This document shows positions 1 to 10,619 of a stretch of DNA of 64,000 nucleotides, piece by piece. Location: contig NC_044297.2 in the NCBI RefSeq assembly GCF_004027225.2, forward strand, positions 5,166,047 through 5,230,046. Direction: 5' to 3'. The stretch comes from Strigops habroptila (lineage: Eukaryota > Chordata > Aves > Psittaciformes > Psittacidae). Position 1 is the stretch's first letter; each line of letters begins with the position of its first letter. The translations under genes and the position numbers were made by a program. The notes under the pieces are model-generated. The model ran no database searches, had not been told where the DNA came from, and saw only the letters and a program-made list of their open reading frames with translations.

Positions 1-47
1 CCAGACCCCGTCCATGGAGGTGCAGCACAGGAGCTGCCTGCACTCAC

Positions 48-112
48 CCGGGTGAGGGTGCTCCTGCCAGAGGCGGGCAGCGAGGAGCTCTTGTAGCTCC
101 CCGTGTGCAGAG
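48..112 (-). CDS. DMTN: DMTN coding exon, residues 278-298
   Basis: Acceptor TTGCAG is at 113-118 and donor GTGAGT at 42-47. It encodes a Ser-rich stretch ending STLTR. It is the last DMTN exon in the window; bases 1-47 are its downstream intron. Confidence 0.88.
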
Positions 113-2637
113 CTGCAAGAGAACAGGAGATAGCAGAGGTGCAGGCAGGGCTGTGGGGCCTGGCAGGGTGCAGGCAGCCTGAGGCACCGGCTGGGAGCCG
201 GAAAAGGTGGGATATGGAAAGAGCATCACCCCACTTACACGTGTGGAAAGGTGTCCGGTCTGGCAGCGAGCGGGTTTTCCTCCGGATGGGAAGGGATTTC
301 TCCATCTCCTCCTTCAGGATCAGCTTCCCAAGGTTGGAGGTGATCTGGGGGCAAAGGGGCACGGGTGGGGGGTCAGTGTCAAGCACAGCTCCAGCCCCTC
401 ACAAGATGCCCACCCGCTGTTCTGCCGCTCACCTTGCTCAGCTCCTGCTTCTGGAGCTCCCGCAGGTTCTTCATCTCCTCTGTCAGGTCCTCCTCTTCCT
501 CCTCCCCTCTCTTGGAGGCCATCCGCCTCCTCCACTCTGTCTCTGGGGGGATGTTACATCCACCCTCAGCATCCCCATGGGGTCTTTGGGGGGGATACAC
601 CCCCTGGTGCAGCCCATTTCCTCCCCTATCCCTGTTCCCCCCCTACCCATTACAGCCAGGGACGGGGGGCATGGCCAGTAGTCGGTCTCTATCTTGGCAG
701 GCTGGTTGGGATCCGGGGGCTGTGCTGCTGGGAACTTGGAGGATTCGATGATCAGATCCTCTATGAGATGCTTCCCATGGTGGGCACTGGAGTGGTGCTC
801 TGTGGGGCACAGGGAGGGTCAGGCAGCGCCCATGGGTGCTCCATCCCGCGGCACAGACCCCCCCGCTCACCTTTCTGCCTGTAGATTGGAGGCTTCTTGT
901 ATATGTTGAGCTCTGTTGTGTCAGTCTCTGCAAGGAAAAAGGGGTTTGGGGGCCAGGCATAGAATCATGGAATGGTTTGTGTTGGGAGGGACCTTAAAGC
1001 TCCTCCAGCTCCAACCCCTGCCCCGGGCAGGGACACCTTCCACTAGAGCAGGTTGCTCCAAGCCCCTGTGTCCAACCTGGCCTTGAACACTGCCAGGGAT
1101 GGGGCAGCCACAGCTTCTCTGGGCACCCTGTGCCAGCGCCTCAGCACCCTCACAGGGAAGAGCTTCTGCCGCAGAGCTCATCTCAATCTCCCCTCTGGCA
1201 GGTTAAAGCCATTCCCCTTGTCCTGTCCCTACAGGCCCTTGTCCAAAGCCCCTCTCCAGGTTTCCTGGAGCCCCTTTAGGCACTGGAGCTGCTCTAAGGT
1301 CTCCCCTTCAGGAGCCTTCTCTTCTCCAGGCTGCCCCAGCCCAGCTCTCTCAGCCTGGCTCAGAGGGGCTCACCAGGACCCCCAGGGGCCGCTGTGGGTG
1401 TCCCGGTGCCGGGGGCTCATACCGGGTCTGTGGAAGTGCTGCACGCTGCTGCGAACTGAGCTGCTGCCCTGGCGCGAGGGGGGCTGCGGGGTGCTGCCGG
1501 GGGTCCGGCTCTCCAGCCATTCCCGGATGACCTGCAGGTGAGGGGGGTGGTAATTCAGCATCACCCCCCTCCTTGGAACCCCCATGTCCATCCCAATGTG
1601 TCAGTACTCACCTCCGGAGATGGAGGAGGAGAGATGGATTTGGGAGACAGGGAGCGCTGCAGAGAGCAAGCAGTGATTTATTCCAGCAATCCCACACCTG
1701 CCCTATGGGACCCCACTATTCGGGGGGCGGTTCCCCACCCTGACCTCCAAAACAACCCGGGACACCCTCACCTCTCGGCTCCGGGGCAGCTCCACGTGCT
1801 CCATGAGCGAATAGGTGAAATGGGGTTCATAGATCATCAAGTCAGGGCGCTCGATGTCCAGGATCGCTTTATCCTTAGGGATGGCAGCCAGGTCCTTGTA
1901 GCCCAGAACCTCGTTGTCCATTTTGGCCTGGAAAGAAAGAAAAGCACCTTTGTTTTTTGGGTGCAGAAAGGGAATATCGGGGTTAGCATCCTCTTGGGAT
2001 GATGGGGAGGGTTTGGGGATGACCCTGACCCACAGATGGAGGCAGGTGACCTCTTACCACAATGCTGGAGGGCGATCCAGGGACACTGGACCCACGGGAG
2101 GAACAGACACTCCCAGGGGAGGTCAGTGGTTGCTGGAAGGAAAAGGGGAGATGTTGGCAAACCTCATCTTTGGCAAGGCCAGCCCAGGAAGGGGCTCAGG
2201 GTCATGGTCAGGACGCTGGGGCATGGCAGGGGAGGCCCGGGGACACCCCTGTGCCCCATGGACCTCAGTGCTCCGGGGCAAAACGTCCTTGTGGATGGGC
2301 TATTTCTGGATGGGCGCTGGGGTCTGCTTTGCTCCAACGTTGTGGTTCAGGGCAGGGGACACCCGAGAGGTGACAGTGGCTTGGGCCAGGACACGTTGCC
2401 ACTAGATGGTGCTGCCAGGCTGGGCTGGGAGGAGGAGGAGGAAGGCAGGGTCCTGCTAGCAGCACCCCATGGTGATGCTGCTGCTGTCCTTGGCCACCAG
2501 CCCCTGCCTTCGGCCACCAGCCCCTGTGTGCCTGCCTTAAATGAAGGGCTTCCCATTGCCTGCATGCACCCAGCACCCTGCCCATGGTCCCCAGCCCCTT
2601 TCCCATATCCCCCACTTACCTTCTGCTGTCTTTCCAT
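48..2637 (-). CDS. DMTN: DMTN (dematin), 5' part of the coding region, ten exons, 3' end off the window
   Basis: Dematin bundles actin and links the spectrin-actin junctional complex to the plasma membrane, classically in red cells. Coding exons in transcript order: 2620-2637, 2058-2132, 1772-1927, 1612-1656, 1423-1531, 871-927, 647-799, 433-542, 239-344, 48-112. All have AG/GT borders and the phases join to 298 residues. The start MERQQK fits the family start. The signature segment MDNEVLGYKDLAAIPKDKA, the acidic run RGEEEEEDLTEE and the basic SLPIRRKTRSLPDRTPFHT are all present in dematin order. This region is the disordered core domain. The villin-type headpiece that binds F-actin would follow beyond base 1, so the gene is cut by the window edge, not broken. 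A non-coding first exon must lie upstream of 2676 but I could not place it. Confidence 0.95.
239..344 (-). CDS. DMTN: DMTN coding exon, residues 242-276
   Basis: Starts after CCCCAG and ends at donor GTAAGT (233-238). Encodes ITSNLGKLILKEEMEKSLP and the following basic RRKTRSLPDRTPFHT stretch, highly conserved in dematin. It ends one base into a codon. Confidence 0.93.
433..542 (-). CDS. DMTN: DMTN coding exon, residues 206-241
   Basis: Acceptor CCCCCAG, donor GTGAGC (427-432). Encodes TEWRRRMASKRG, a Glu-rich run, then MKNLRELQKQELSK, the dematin acidic/helical segment. Confidence 0.92.
647..799 (-). CDS. DMTN: DMTN coding exon, residues 155-204
   Basis: Acceptor CCCACAG, donor GTAGGG (641-646). 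Encodes HLIEDLIIESSKFPAAQPPD and KIETDYWPCPPSLAV, hallmark dematin sequence. The N-terminal HHSSAHHG differs from the mammalian version. Confidence 0.93.
871..927 (-). CDS. DMTN: DMTN coding exon, residues 136-153
   Basis: Acceptor TTGCAG, donor GTGAGC (865-870). Encodes TDTTELNIYKKPPIYRQK; IYKKPPIY is a dematin signature. Confidence 0.9.
959..1372 (-). mobile_element. CR1 LINE 3' fragment in a DMTN intron
   Basis: The plus strand opens with the complement of the CR1 3' tail (AGAATCATGGAATGG), then the GGGCAGGGACACCTTCC and CCAACCTGGCCTTGAACAC blocks shared by the other copies here. Sense orientation is minus, the same as DMTN. It is 5'-truncated and non-coding. Confidence 0.9.
1423..1531 (-). 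CDS. DMTN: DMTN coding exon, residues 99-134
   Basis: Acceptor CTGCAG, donor GTATGA (1417-1422). Encodes VIREWLESRTPGSTPQPPSR and ends in QHFHRP, corresponding to the mammalian PHFHHPE region. It is less conserved than its neighbours. Confidence 0.85.
1612..1656 (-). CDS. DMTN: DMTN coding exon, residues 84-98
   Basis: A 45-base exon between CTGCAG and GTGAGT. Encodes RSLSPKSISPPPSPE, matching the dematin Ser/Pro segment. Confidence 0.92.
1772..1927 (-). CDS. DMTN: DMTN coding exon, residues 32-83
   Basis: Acceptor TTCCAG, donor GTGAGG. Encodes AKMDNEVLGYKDLAAIPKDK, then AILDIERPDLMIYEPHF and TYSLMEHVELPRSRE, nearly identical to human dematin as I recall it. Confidence 0.96.
2058..2132 (-). 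CDS. DMTN: DMTN coding exon, residues 7-31
   Basis: Acceptor CTTCCAG, donor GTAAGA (2052-2057). Encodes QPLTSPGSVCSS then GSSVPGSPSSIV, the dematin N-terminal Ser/Pro region. Confidence 0.93.
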
Positions 2638-2676
2638 TCAGCTGTGGGCCGGAGGGGTTGTGTCAGTCACGGGGTC
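2620..2676 (-). CDS. DMTN: DMTN start-codon exon (coding 2620-2637)
   Basis: Acceptor CTACAG (677-682 of the first 3 kb; 2677-2682) opens a 57-base exon with 39 bases of 5' UTR, then ATG at 2637 encoding MERQQK and donor GTAAGT (2614-2619). The phase joins exactly to the next exon. Confidence 0.88.
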
Positions 2677-3410
2677 CTGTAGGGGAGAGCTGAGATTTTG
2701 GGGTGCTCCAAGAGTGCACAAGGAGCACCCCAGGGTGAGGAGCTCCAGGTGCTGTGGGCAGAGCACACCAGACCCAAACATGGGATCCAGGACCGGCTTA
2801 CAAGGGCTGCCAGCACTCACCACTGCCTCTGTGGCTCCACATCCCTCTGGGTGCTTGGGTGCTGCCTCTGCGGGGGAGACAAGAGAGAGGTGGCAATGGC
2901 TTTAGAGGATGACAGCGGTGGGAAGCCCAACCTTGTCCCAGCCACCCCGGTGGCTGCTGATGAGGGCTGGCAGGCGGAGCAGGGGGAATGAAGCCCTTTG
3001 TCCACCAGCAGCGAGCGGCCTCCAGAAGGCTCCAGCAGCGGCCGCGGGACGTTGTGCTGAGCCCTCCCTGTGCTCTGAGCCCACAATGCCACACACAAAG
3101 GGGAAAATTCCCCATTCTCCTCCAAGCTTCTCCTTTGGGAGGGGAACAACCTCGTGCAATCCAGGCAACAACAGCAACAGCAGCGTGGAGCCCTGTGTGC
3201 AGCGCTGGGGAGATGCCACCACCCCTGGGGACCCCAAGCCACTGTCCCCCTGGTCTACAGCTCCCAGCATGGGCACAGAACCCCTCCCAGTGGGATGCAG
3301 CAATGGAGAAGGACCAGATGTGGCCATGCCTGGAGCATCCTCCAGCCCAGCACAAGGTACTCGCTCTTCCGAGGGTTGAGCCGGGATGAGGAGGCTCTGC
3401 TGGTAGGCAT

Positions 3411-3640
3411 CATGGAATCAAGGAATCAACTCAGTTAGAAAAGACCTTTAAGATCATCCAGTCCAACTGCTCCCCAGCACTGCCAAGGCCACCACTAACC
3501 CATGGCACTGAGGGTCTCCTCTATATGGTGTGGGAACACTTCCAGGGATGGTGACTCCAGCACTGCCCTCATCCCTCCTTTGAGACCACCCTGACACAAA
3601 TACCCCCCTGCTTTACCCACTCGCACCCATTCCCAGCACC
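3411..3640 (-). mobile_element. Old CR1 LINE 3' fragment
   Basis: The plus strand reads CATGGAATCAAGGAATCAAC, then AAGACCTTTAAGATCATCCAG and TCCAGCACTGCC blocks typical of a different, more diverged CR1 subfamily. Sense is minus. Confidence 0.75.
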
Positions 3641-4018
3641 TCCCAAGGGTCTCCAGGACCTGATGCCGGTGGGACAGGCACCAAGGCAGCGCTGTACCAT
3701 GAGCTCACATTCCCAGCAGCAGCACCTTAACCCTCACTTCCAGCTCACACCGCATGGAATGTGGGGCGCGTGTGGGCTGGTGGTGGGGACACTGTGGTGG
3801 TGCTGAGCAGATGGATGAGACAGCAAAGAGCAGGAGCAGAGGAAGCAGCGGGAGGGCGGGAGCGGGGATGGGTGGATGCGGATGCTGGTGGGAAGGAAAA
3901 CAAGCCAGAGCCAGGGAGACCTGCCACGACCCAGCCAGAAACGCTGTTTGAGGGGTGCCGGGGCTGCACAGCCACAGCGGACACTGTCCCCCCCCCCGTC
4001 TGGGGACACGGGGACACG

Positions 4019-4129
4019 TTATCTGTCACATGCAGGGAGCCACCGCCCCGATGGCAGCCTCCCTCCCCATGGCAACCTCTCCAATCTCGCTGGCAGGTTC
4101 CCACACGCTCTCCTGCTCGCCAAGATAAG
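4019..4129. promoter_or_regulatory. Pair of GATA-factor motifs upstream of DMTN
   Basis: TTATCT at 4019-4024 (AGATAA on minus) and AGATAAG at 4123-4129 lie about 105 bases apart. DMTN is an erythroid gene in mammals, so GATA1 control is plausible. These motifs are short and their function is inferred only. Confidence 0.25.
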
Positions 4130-4693
4130 GCCGGCACGCAGCGTGTTTGGGATTTTCCTGGTCGGGAGGGTGATGGGAAGTGAGGGGAGCGGGGGGAAAC
4201 ACCGTGTGGCCCCCCCGCGGGGTGATGCTGAGGGTACCCACGGTGCTTGGCTGGAGCGGGGAGAGGAAGGGGATACGGGGAGAGAGGAAGAGCGCTGGAG
4301 GAAGGATGGATGGAGGGACAGACGTGCTGGGGGGGGCTCGCTGGGCTCCAGCACAGCCCGTGGTGACGCTGCAGCGGGAAGAGGCCAGTTCCCTCCTCCC
4401 CACCCCGAGGAAATCCGGATTTGACTTTCCACAGCCGCCAAAGCCATCAGTGCCGGGAACGGGGGCCAGGCTGCACGCACCCCCCTCGCTGGGGAGCACC
4501 GAGCAGGGACCCCCGGCCTTCGTCCCCGCTCTTCCTCCTCCCCGCTGCCTGCCTTGCCCCGCTGTGCTCCCGCAGCTGCGCAGGCTCCCTGCCAGCAATG
4601 GAAGGGGGGGACACGGTGGGGTCACAAGTTCCCTGAACAGACGGTTCCTGACAGCTCTGGGAACAGCGTCCGGTGCTTCCAGCCCAGCCCCGG

Positions 4694-4719
4694 CCTCCTC
4701 CTCCTCCTCCTCCTCCTCC
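4694..4719. repeat. (CCT)n microsatellite
   Basis: About 8.5 CCT units without interruption. The Glu-rich reading on the minus strand is an artefact of the repeat. Confidence 0.95.
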
Positions 4720-4766
4720 CAGCGCAACCCCAACCAGAGACACGGAGCATCCTCCCTGCGCGCCGG

Positions 4767-5392
4767 GGAATCATAGAATCATAGAATCGTAAGGGTTGGA
4801 AAGGACCTTAAGATCATCTAGTTCCAACCCCCCTGCCATGGGCAGGGACACCTTGCCCTAAACCATGTGGCTCAAGGCTCTGTCCAACCTGGCCTTGAAC
4901 ACCACCAGGGATGGAGCATCCACAACCCCCCTGGGCAACCCATTCCAGTGCTTCACCACCCTCACTGTAAAGAACTTCTTCCTTATATCTAATCTAAACT
5001 TCCTCTGTTTAAGTTTGAACCCATTACTCCTTGTCCTACCACTACAGTCCCTAAGGAAGAGTCCCTCCCCAGCATCCTTGTAGACCCCCTTCAGATACTG
5101 GAAGGCTGCTATGAGGTCACCACGCAGCCTTCTCTTCTCCAGGCCGAACAGCCCCAACTTTCTCAGCCTGTCTTCATATGGGAGGTGCTCCAGCCCTCTT
5201 ATCATCCTCGTGGCCCTCCTCTGGACTCGCTCCAACAGCTCCATGTCCTTTTTATGTTGAGGACACCAGAACTGTACGCAGTACTCCAAGTGGGGTCTCA
5301 CAAGAGCAGAGTAGAGGGGCAGGATCACCTCCTTCGACCTGCTGGCCACGCTTCTTTTGATGCAGCCCAGGATACGGTTGGCTTTCTAAGCC
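4767..5392 (-). mobile_element. CR1 LINE 3' part with intact end of the reverse-transcriptase ORF
   Basis: This is the longest CR1 copy in the window. The tandem tail TCATAGAATCATAGAATC on the plus strand marks the 3' end. On the minus strand 4858-5349 is open for 163 codons and reads [35 protein letters not shown] and [14 protein letters not shown], the C-terminal end of CR1 ORF2, with a natural stop. No frameshift is visible, so it is a relatively young, 5'-truncated insertion. It lacks the catalytic RT core and cannot act alone. Confidence 0.95.
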
Positions 5393-8096
5393 AAGGCACG
5401 GCCGCACACGGGGCCCCGCCGGCAGCTCCATCGCGATGGTGGGAGCATGTGTGTCCCCGCGCCGCGTGGCACCGGTGCCCGGTTCCTCCTTTGTCCTCTT
5501 TCTCGGCCTTTTCCTCCCCACCGGAGCAGCACCCGGCTATTGACAGCCCATTGCTTCCGTGCCACTGCACGAGGGATGCATCAGTGGCCTTAAAAGCCAC
5601 CAGCTGCCAGCTCCAAGCCCCTGGGATTTTTCCATCCCCTAGGGAACAACGTGCACCCTGCCCCTTTCCCCTCCCAGGGACACAGGGATGCTCCGTGCCT
5701 CAGTTTCCCTGGGTAGAGGCGGGTATAGGAGCAATCCATCCACCCCTTCCAGTAGGTGCTGGAGATGATGGGGGCATTTCCACCTCCTCCAGCTACTCCA
5801 ATCCTCCCACCCTGGGCTAACCCAGCCACTCTCCTGGCCCCCATCCCTACAGGGAGCCCCTGAGCCCCCTAACAAGTGGCTCCACAGGTCCCGGATGGGG
5901 GGTCCCTCCCCAGCCCCCCTGCCCCGATGGCCACACTGCAGCCTGCTCTGGGCAGCAGCTCACGTGGCACATAATCTGGGATTAAAGCTGGATTAGCCTG
6001 CTCATCCCACATAGAGAGGGGCCGGGAGGGACCCACTGGGGGCTCCCGGTATGGGGCTGGTGATGCTGACAGTCACCAAGGGGCTCCTGCACCGAGCAGC
6101 TTGGGGTGGTGGGTCCCTGGGGTACCCCGATACCGTGTGTGGGGCCCAGCAGTGGGGCATCCACCTGGCAGGATGTGGGGCAGTGGGATGTGGTTATGGG
6201 GCTACCTGCAGCCGAGGTGGCAGCTGGTGGCCCAGGTCTACCTGGGAAAGGCTGGTTTAACCCTGCCTGCCCGCAGCCGGAGCTGACCCCCACGGCTCCA
6301 TCCATGGCCAAGAGCTAGGGGCCGGGCACTGAACCCCATTTCGCCCCCCAGGTTGCCCCCCGGTGCTCCATGGCAATGGGGCGATGGGAATTTGGCCTCT
6401 CCTGCCATGCCAGCGCAGCTGGATTTGGGCAGGAGGAGCGGCGGGGTCCGAAACCCTGTGCCCATGGTGAGACCACAATGGCCACAGCCCCAGCACAGGG
6501 CAAATCAAACCCCTTCACAGCCTGAGCCTGGGAGGAGTGGCATGGGGGTGTCCCCCTCCTACAACCAGTGCTGAGACCCCACAAACTCATTCCACAAGTG
6601 GGGCTAGGAACGGCTGTCCTCCTCCCTTGGGCTACACGGTGCCGATGGCAATGTCCCCAAGGGAGGAAGACAGGGGGGTGTCCCTGCTCTACCGGGGGGT
6701 GTCCCTGCGATGAAGTGGGGTGCTGCTGAGGAGGGGACACGGGTGGGAGTCTTGGGATGGTACCTGCATGTCACCCGTGTCCCCATGTCACTGCCCTTCC
6801 CCTCCCTACGGTGTCGTGTCCCCCCCCGCCCCGGCAAGGGAATCTGGCCGTGCAGTGACGGTGTGGGGAGGGGGCATGGAGGAAAAGGGAGAGGAGGGAA
6901 AAGGCGGGCGGGGGGAGAAAAGGGAGAAACAAGCCATGGGGCTGTCCCCATCCCCCCGGGAATGGGCAGCAAAGGACGGGAGAGCAAAAGGACGGGAAAG
7001 CAAAGGTCAGCCGATGCCAACCCCAATAAACCAGCCCCCCCCCGCCTCCCCCAGGGTATCCCCCACCCATGTCCCCCTCCTGCCCCTCTCCTCATGGAGC
7101 CGCGCAAGGGCCACGGCACTCACCTAGCGCTGGGGACACCGCGTACCTCCAGCCATGGGGAGCTGGGGGGGGGCCGCCCTTGGCTTCCTCTACTCGTTTG
7201 GCCACCAAATTCCACCGTAGGTCGCCCTGGCCCCGGCCCAGCCACCGCTGCGGCATCCGGGAGCGTGAGCCGCGGCTGAGCCTATCTCCCGCCGCCAGCG
7301 CCCGCCCGCAGCACCGATAAGGGCGCTGGGTGCCAGGGAGGGTGGATGCGCAGGGCTGGGTGGGTGCTGCCGCCGCTCCCCACCTCTGCTGCTGGCTCAG
7401 TCCCTTTCCCAACAAGAGCAGAATTAGCCGGCATCATGACGAAGCAGTATTCGCTCCCGCCGCCACTCGCTCCCGCGGCACAAAGAGGGAGGAAAACAGA
7501 CATCAACCCGGATTGCCCAGCGCTGACCGCTGTCAGGAAGAGCCTGGATGGTGCTGGGGGGGGCCAGCACCCCCTTCTCCAGCCCCTGCTGCAGTTTGGG
7601 GATGGTGTCACCTGTTCTCCGCACCCTGATTGGGGTTTTGGTACCCGCAGCGCTGAGCACCCCATGCTACATGGGCGCACGGGGGGGTGAGGGTGGTCCC
7701 ATCCCCAGCTGCATTTGGGGTGATCCGAGGGTGGCACCCACTCCTGGAGGGGGGACACAGCAGGAATTTCCAGCCCAGGGGTGTGGAGCATCAGCCAAAA
7801 ATGAAGTCCTGACCTCTACAGATGCTGAACTGGACATGGGTGCTGCCAGGGAGAGCCTGGAGCTGGGGGGGGGGGGGAGAGATGCTGCCCCCACATCCCG
7901 AGCCCCCCACATCCCCGGGGGTGGCAGGGCTGCGTTGGTGCTGCAGCACCGGGAGCTGGTGTCTATTCCCGGCTCTGTGTGGGAGAGAGATGCCTGGTGA
8001 CAGCAGCTCTGCTTCTGGGTCCTCTCCCCACTGCTGTGATTGATGCTGTTTGCTGCCTCAGTTTCCTTTCTGGCTCAAGTGAGGGCTGCTGGAACC
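5393..8096. other. GC-rich intergenic/upstream DNA
   Basis: No gene recognised. Many short open frames on both strands follow from high GC. Around 7100-7330 the CpG density rises and two GATA-type motifs occur (CTATCT at 7282, GATAAG at 7316-7321), making this one candidate location for a DMTN promoter. Confidence 0.4.
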
Positions 8097-8314
8097 CCTG
8101 GATGCACATCTGGGGGATGCATGACTGGCAATGCTCATCTGGAGGGATACACGCCCAGGGATGCACATGGGGGGGGGGGGGGGGGGGGATGCATGCCCAG
8201 GAATGCATGGGGAGGGGACATGGAGAAAAAGGGGGGATACTGGGGGGATACACACCCAGGGATGCACATCTTGGGGGGATGCACACCCAGGCGGATGCAC
8301 GTCTCGGGGGGATG
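8097..8314. repeat. Degenerate tandem array with a 20-base G run
   Basis: Repeated blocks of the form GGGGGGATGCACACCCAGG recur with irregular spacing. 8169-8188 is an uninterrupted G20 run that could be mis-sized in an assembly. Confidence 0.8.
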
Positions 8315-8978
8315 GTCCTTTAGTGCCAGGGCCAGTCTGGCTTGCTGGACCAAGAGCATCATGGCCTCAGATCCAAGATGCTGCTGTACCCCCCCAACTG
8401 AAGGGGCTTCTCCAGCCCCAGCCCCACCAGCCACCCCCTGGGGCCATGTCCATGAATAACCGCGGCTGCGGCTGCCTCCCCGCTGTAACCCAGTTTCTCA
8501 AGCATGAAGACAACCGCAGCGGCTGCTACATGCACCCGGAGCTGCCCCTGAACCAGCCATGGCACCCACCGTGGGCTCAGCCCCCTGCACCGTGATCCCA
8601 GCACCCAGGGGTGCCCAGAGGGAAGGAGGAGTTTGGGAACACACGTATCCTGTGCCAGCCAGGCCCCACACACCCTCGTGTGCACCCACCGAAAGCCAAG
8701 CCCAGACATGCTCACCAAAACCCCCCCAGTGCTCACCAGCCCCACAGGGTCACCCCTCATCCCGGTGATGCCCTTCAAAGGCAGCTGCCAGAGGGGCTGC
8801 CAGGGGCCCAGTACATGGGGACAGGAAGGTCGCAGGGCCCTACCTTCAAGGGAGCCCATGGCCCGCTGCAGGCAGGGCTGCCTGTCCGCCGGGAGCCATG
8901 CCTGCGCTGAGCATCCCCTCCCCTGCGCCGCACCGCACGTTGCTACAGCGACCGCCTCCCGCCGCAACCGGCTGGAGC

Positions 8979-9338
8979 CGAGCGAAGGAGGATGTGCAGG
9001 AGCCTCCTTCGGCCTCAGCGAGTGATGGAGGAGGTGTAGGGGCATCCTTCAGCCTCATCGAGCAATGGAGGGTGCGCAGGAGCACCCTTCAGCCTCACTG
9101 AGCAATGGAGGAGGTGTTAGGAGCATCCTTCATCCTCACTGAGTGAAAGAGGATGTGCAGGAGCATTCTTTGGTCTCACGGAGAGATGAAGGAGGTGTAG
9201 GGCCATCCTTCATCCTCAGTGAGTGATGGAGGAGGTGTAGGAGCATCCTTCACCCTTATTAAGTGATGGAGGAGATGTGGGAGCATCCTTCACCCTCATC
9301 GAGCAATGGAGGAGGTGCGGGAGCATCCTTTGGCCTCC
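8979..9338. repeat. About nine copies of a 40-41-bp minisatellite
   Basis: Each unit has the form CCTTCAGCCTCACTGAGCAA followed by TGGAGGAGGTGTAGGAGCAT, with many substitutions between copies. No reading frame is conserved across units, so I read it as non-coding. Confidence 0.88.
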
Positions 9339-9879
9339 CCACCCTGAGAGATGAGGCTGAGGAGAAGGATGAGGCTGAGGAGCCTTCCCAGGGGATGCAG
9401 CCCCTGTGCCCCTCTACAAGGCACCCGGCTGACCCAAAATTGCCTTTGTGATGCACTGTGGGACCACTTGGCATCATCCCAGAGGAACCTGGTGACAGCA
9501 GCCCTGCTAGGGCAGGCCTGGATACAGCCCCATGTCTCAGGGGGACCCCAGGCCCTGCCACCCCCGTGATGCCCCCCAGGAGCCCTGAGCCAGGAGTGGG
9601 ACCCAGTGGGGTGCGAAGACCATGGGGCTGGGGATGGCAGCGGGCTGGTCCCTGTCTCCCCTACAGTGGTGACTGCTCTGGGGAGCTGCCCCCTGAGCAT
9701 CCCAGCCCCCCCCCCCCCAGCATCCCAGAGGAAGGCAAAGCCTTGGGAAAGGCCGGGCGCACTGCGGCGGGGCGGGACACCCTCCAGTGCACTTTCTGCA
9801 CAGACATTCCTGTCCCCACCTCCGCCCCCCGCCCCGGGTCTCACCTCAAAAAACAAGAAAGCAGCAGCGTGAGGGGTTG
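9339..9879. other. Intergenic GC-rich DNA
   Basis: No gene, repeat family or clear motif recognised, apart from a poly-C run near 9709. Confidence 0.4.
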
Positions 9880-10545
9880 TTTTTCTTCTTCTTCCCCGGC
9901 CATAATTAAAAAGGACTCACCCTTCCGAGCCCTTTCTATCCCGGGAGGTCGAGAAGAAAGAGAGGGGAGGAAGGGGAAAACCCTGAAAGAAAAGAGAGGA
10001 AGGGCTTGGGAAGGAGAAGAGAAGAGGAGAGGGGGGAGAGAAAGGGACGGGGAAAAATTAAAGCGGAGATCACACAAAGGGACCTCCTCTACCTTTGAAG
10101 CTTTGGCTAAACTGGGGAGGGGGCGGCGGGGGCAGGGAGGGTCCGGACCCAGTCGGCTCCTTTCTCAAAGCTTTCTCCTTTCAAGAATGTCTCGAATTCC
10201 TGCAGAAACAAGGAGCCGGGGCTGCGGGGCCGAAGGAAATGGGGGGGGGGGGTGTGTGTGGAATTACCCCAGCTCCCCAGCTAATTCCCGCCCGCCACAC
10301 CTGGGCAGCAGCGCCGGGTCATTGTTCGGCTCTAATTGCCGGGTCTCGCGTTTCTCGCTGCTTTAAAGCTTCATTGAACTCAAACTGTTATAATTTTCTC
10401 CCCGCTGCAGCCCCCCCCCCCCCCCGCCTTGTGCTGCCGGGGCTTTGAGGGGCTGGGTGAGCCCCGGTTAAGGGATTACATCCTCCCCGCGGCCCGGCCG
10501 CCACCTCCCAGGGCATTGTCAGACAGGAAAGTAATTACAGGGCAG
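9880..10545. promoter_or_regulatory. Candidate regulatory patch with homeodomain-type motifs
   Basis: Within GC-rich flanks this stretch carries ATAATTAAA (9902), CTAATTCCC (10280), CTAATTGCC (10331), GGATTACAT (10472) and GTAATTACAG (10531), plus CCTTTGAAG TCF-like sequence near 10091. It lies about 0.5-1.2 kb past the FGF17 polyadenylation signal. Homeodomain and TCF inputs suit an FGF8/17-type enhancer, but this is inference from motifs alone. Confidence 0.3.
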
Positions 10546-10619
10546 GTGGGATGGCGCGGGCGGGGGGGACAGTCTGGCCGGCGGCCGGTGTGGGGTGGGC
10601 GAGCTGGTGGCCCCAGGAC

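Larger units (their letters stand above)
2683..4766. other. DMTN upstream/first-intron DNA, no coding signal
   Basis: I find no recognisable protein-coding segment. It holds a CR1 fragment (3411-3640), two GATA-type motifs (4019-4129) and a (CCT)n run at 4694-4719. A non-coding DMTN first exon could lie here or further right; I could not place it. Confidence 0.5.

Noticed and set aside
103-884. Plus-strand open frames of 128-225 codons at the left edge
   Set aside because: They are antisense shadows of DMTN exons, which are supported by homology and splice sites on the minus strand.
8131-8595. Open frame including a peptide starting MSMNNRGCGC
   Set aside because: It begins in a degenerate tandem array, matches no family I know, and lacks splice support. 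Open frames of this size are expected in GC-rich DNA.
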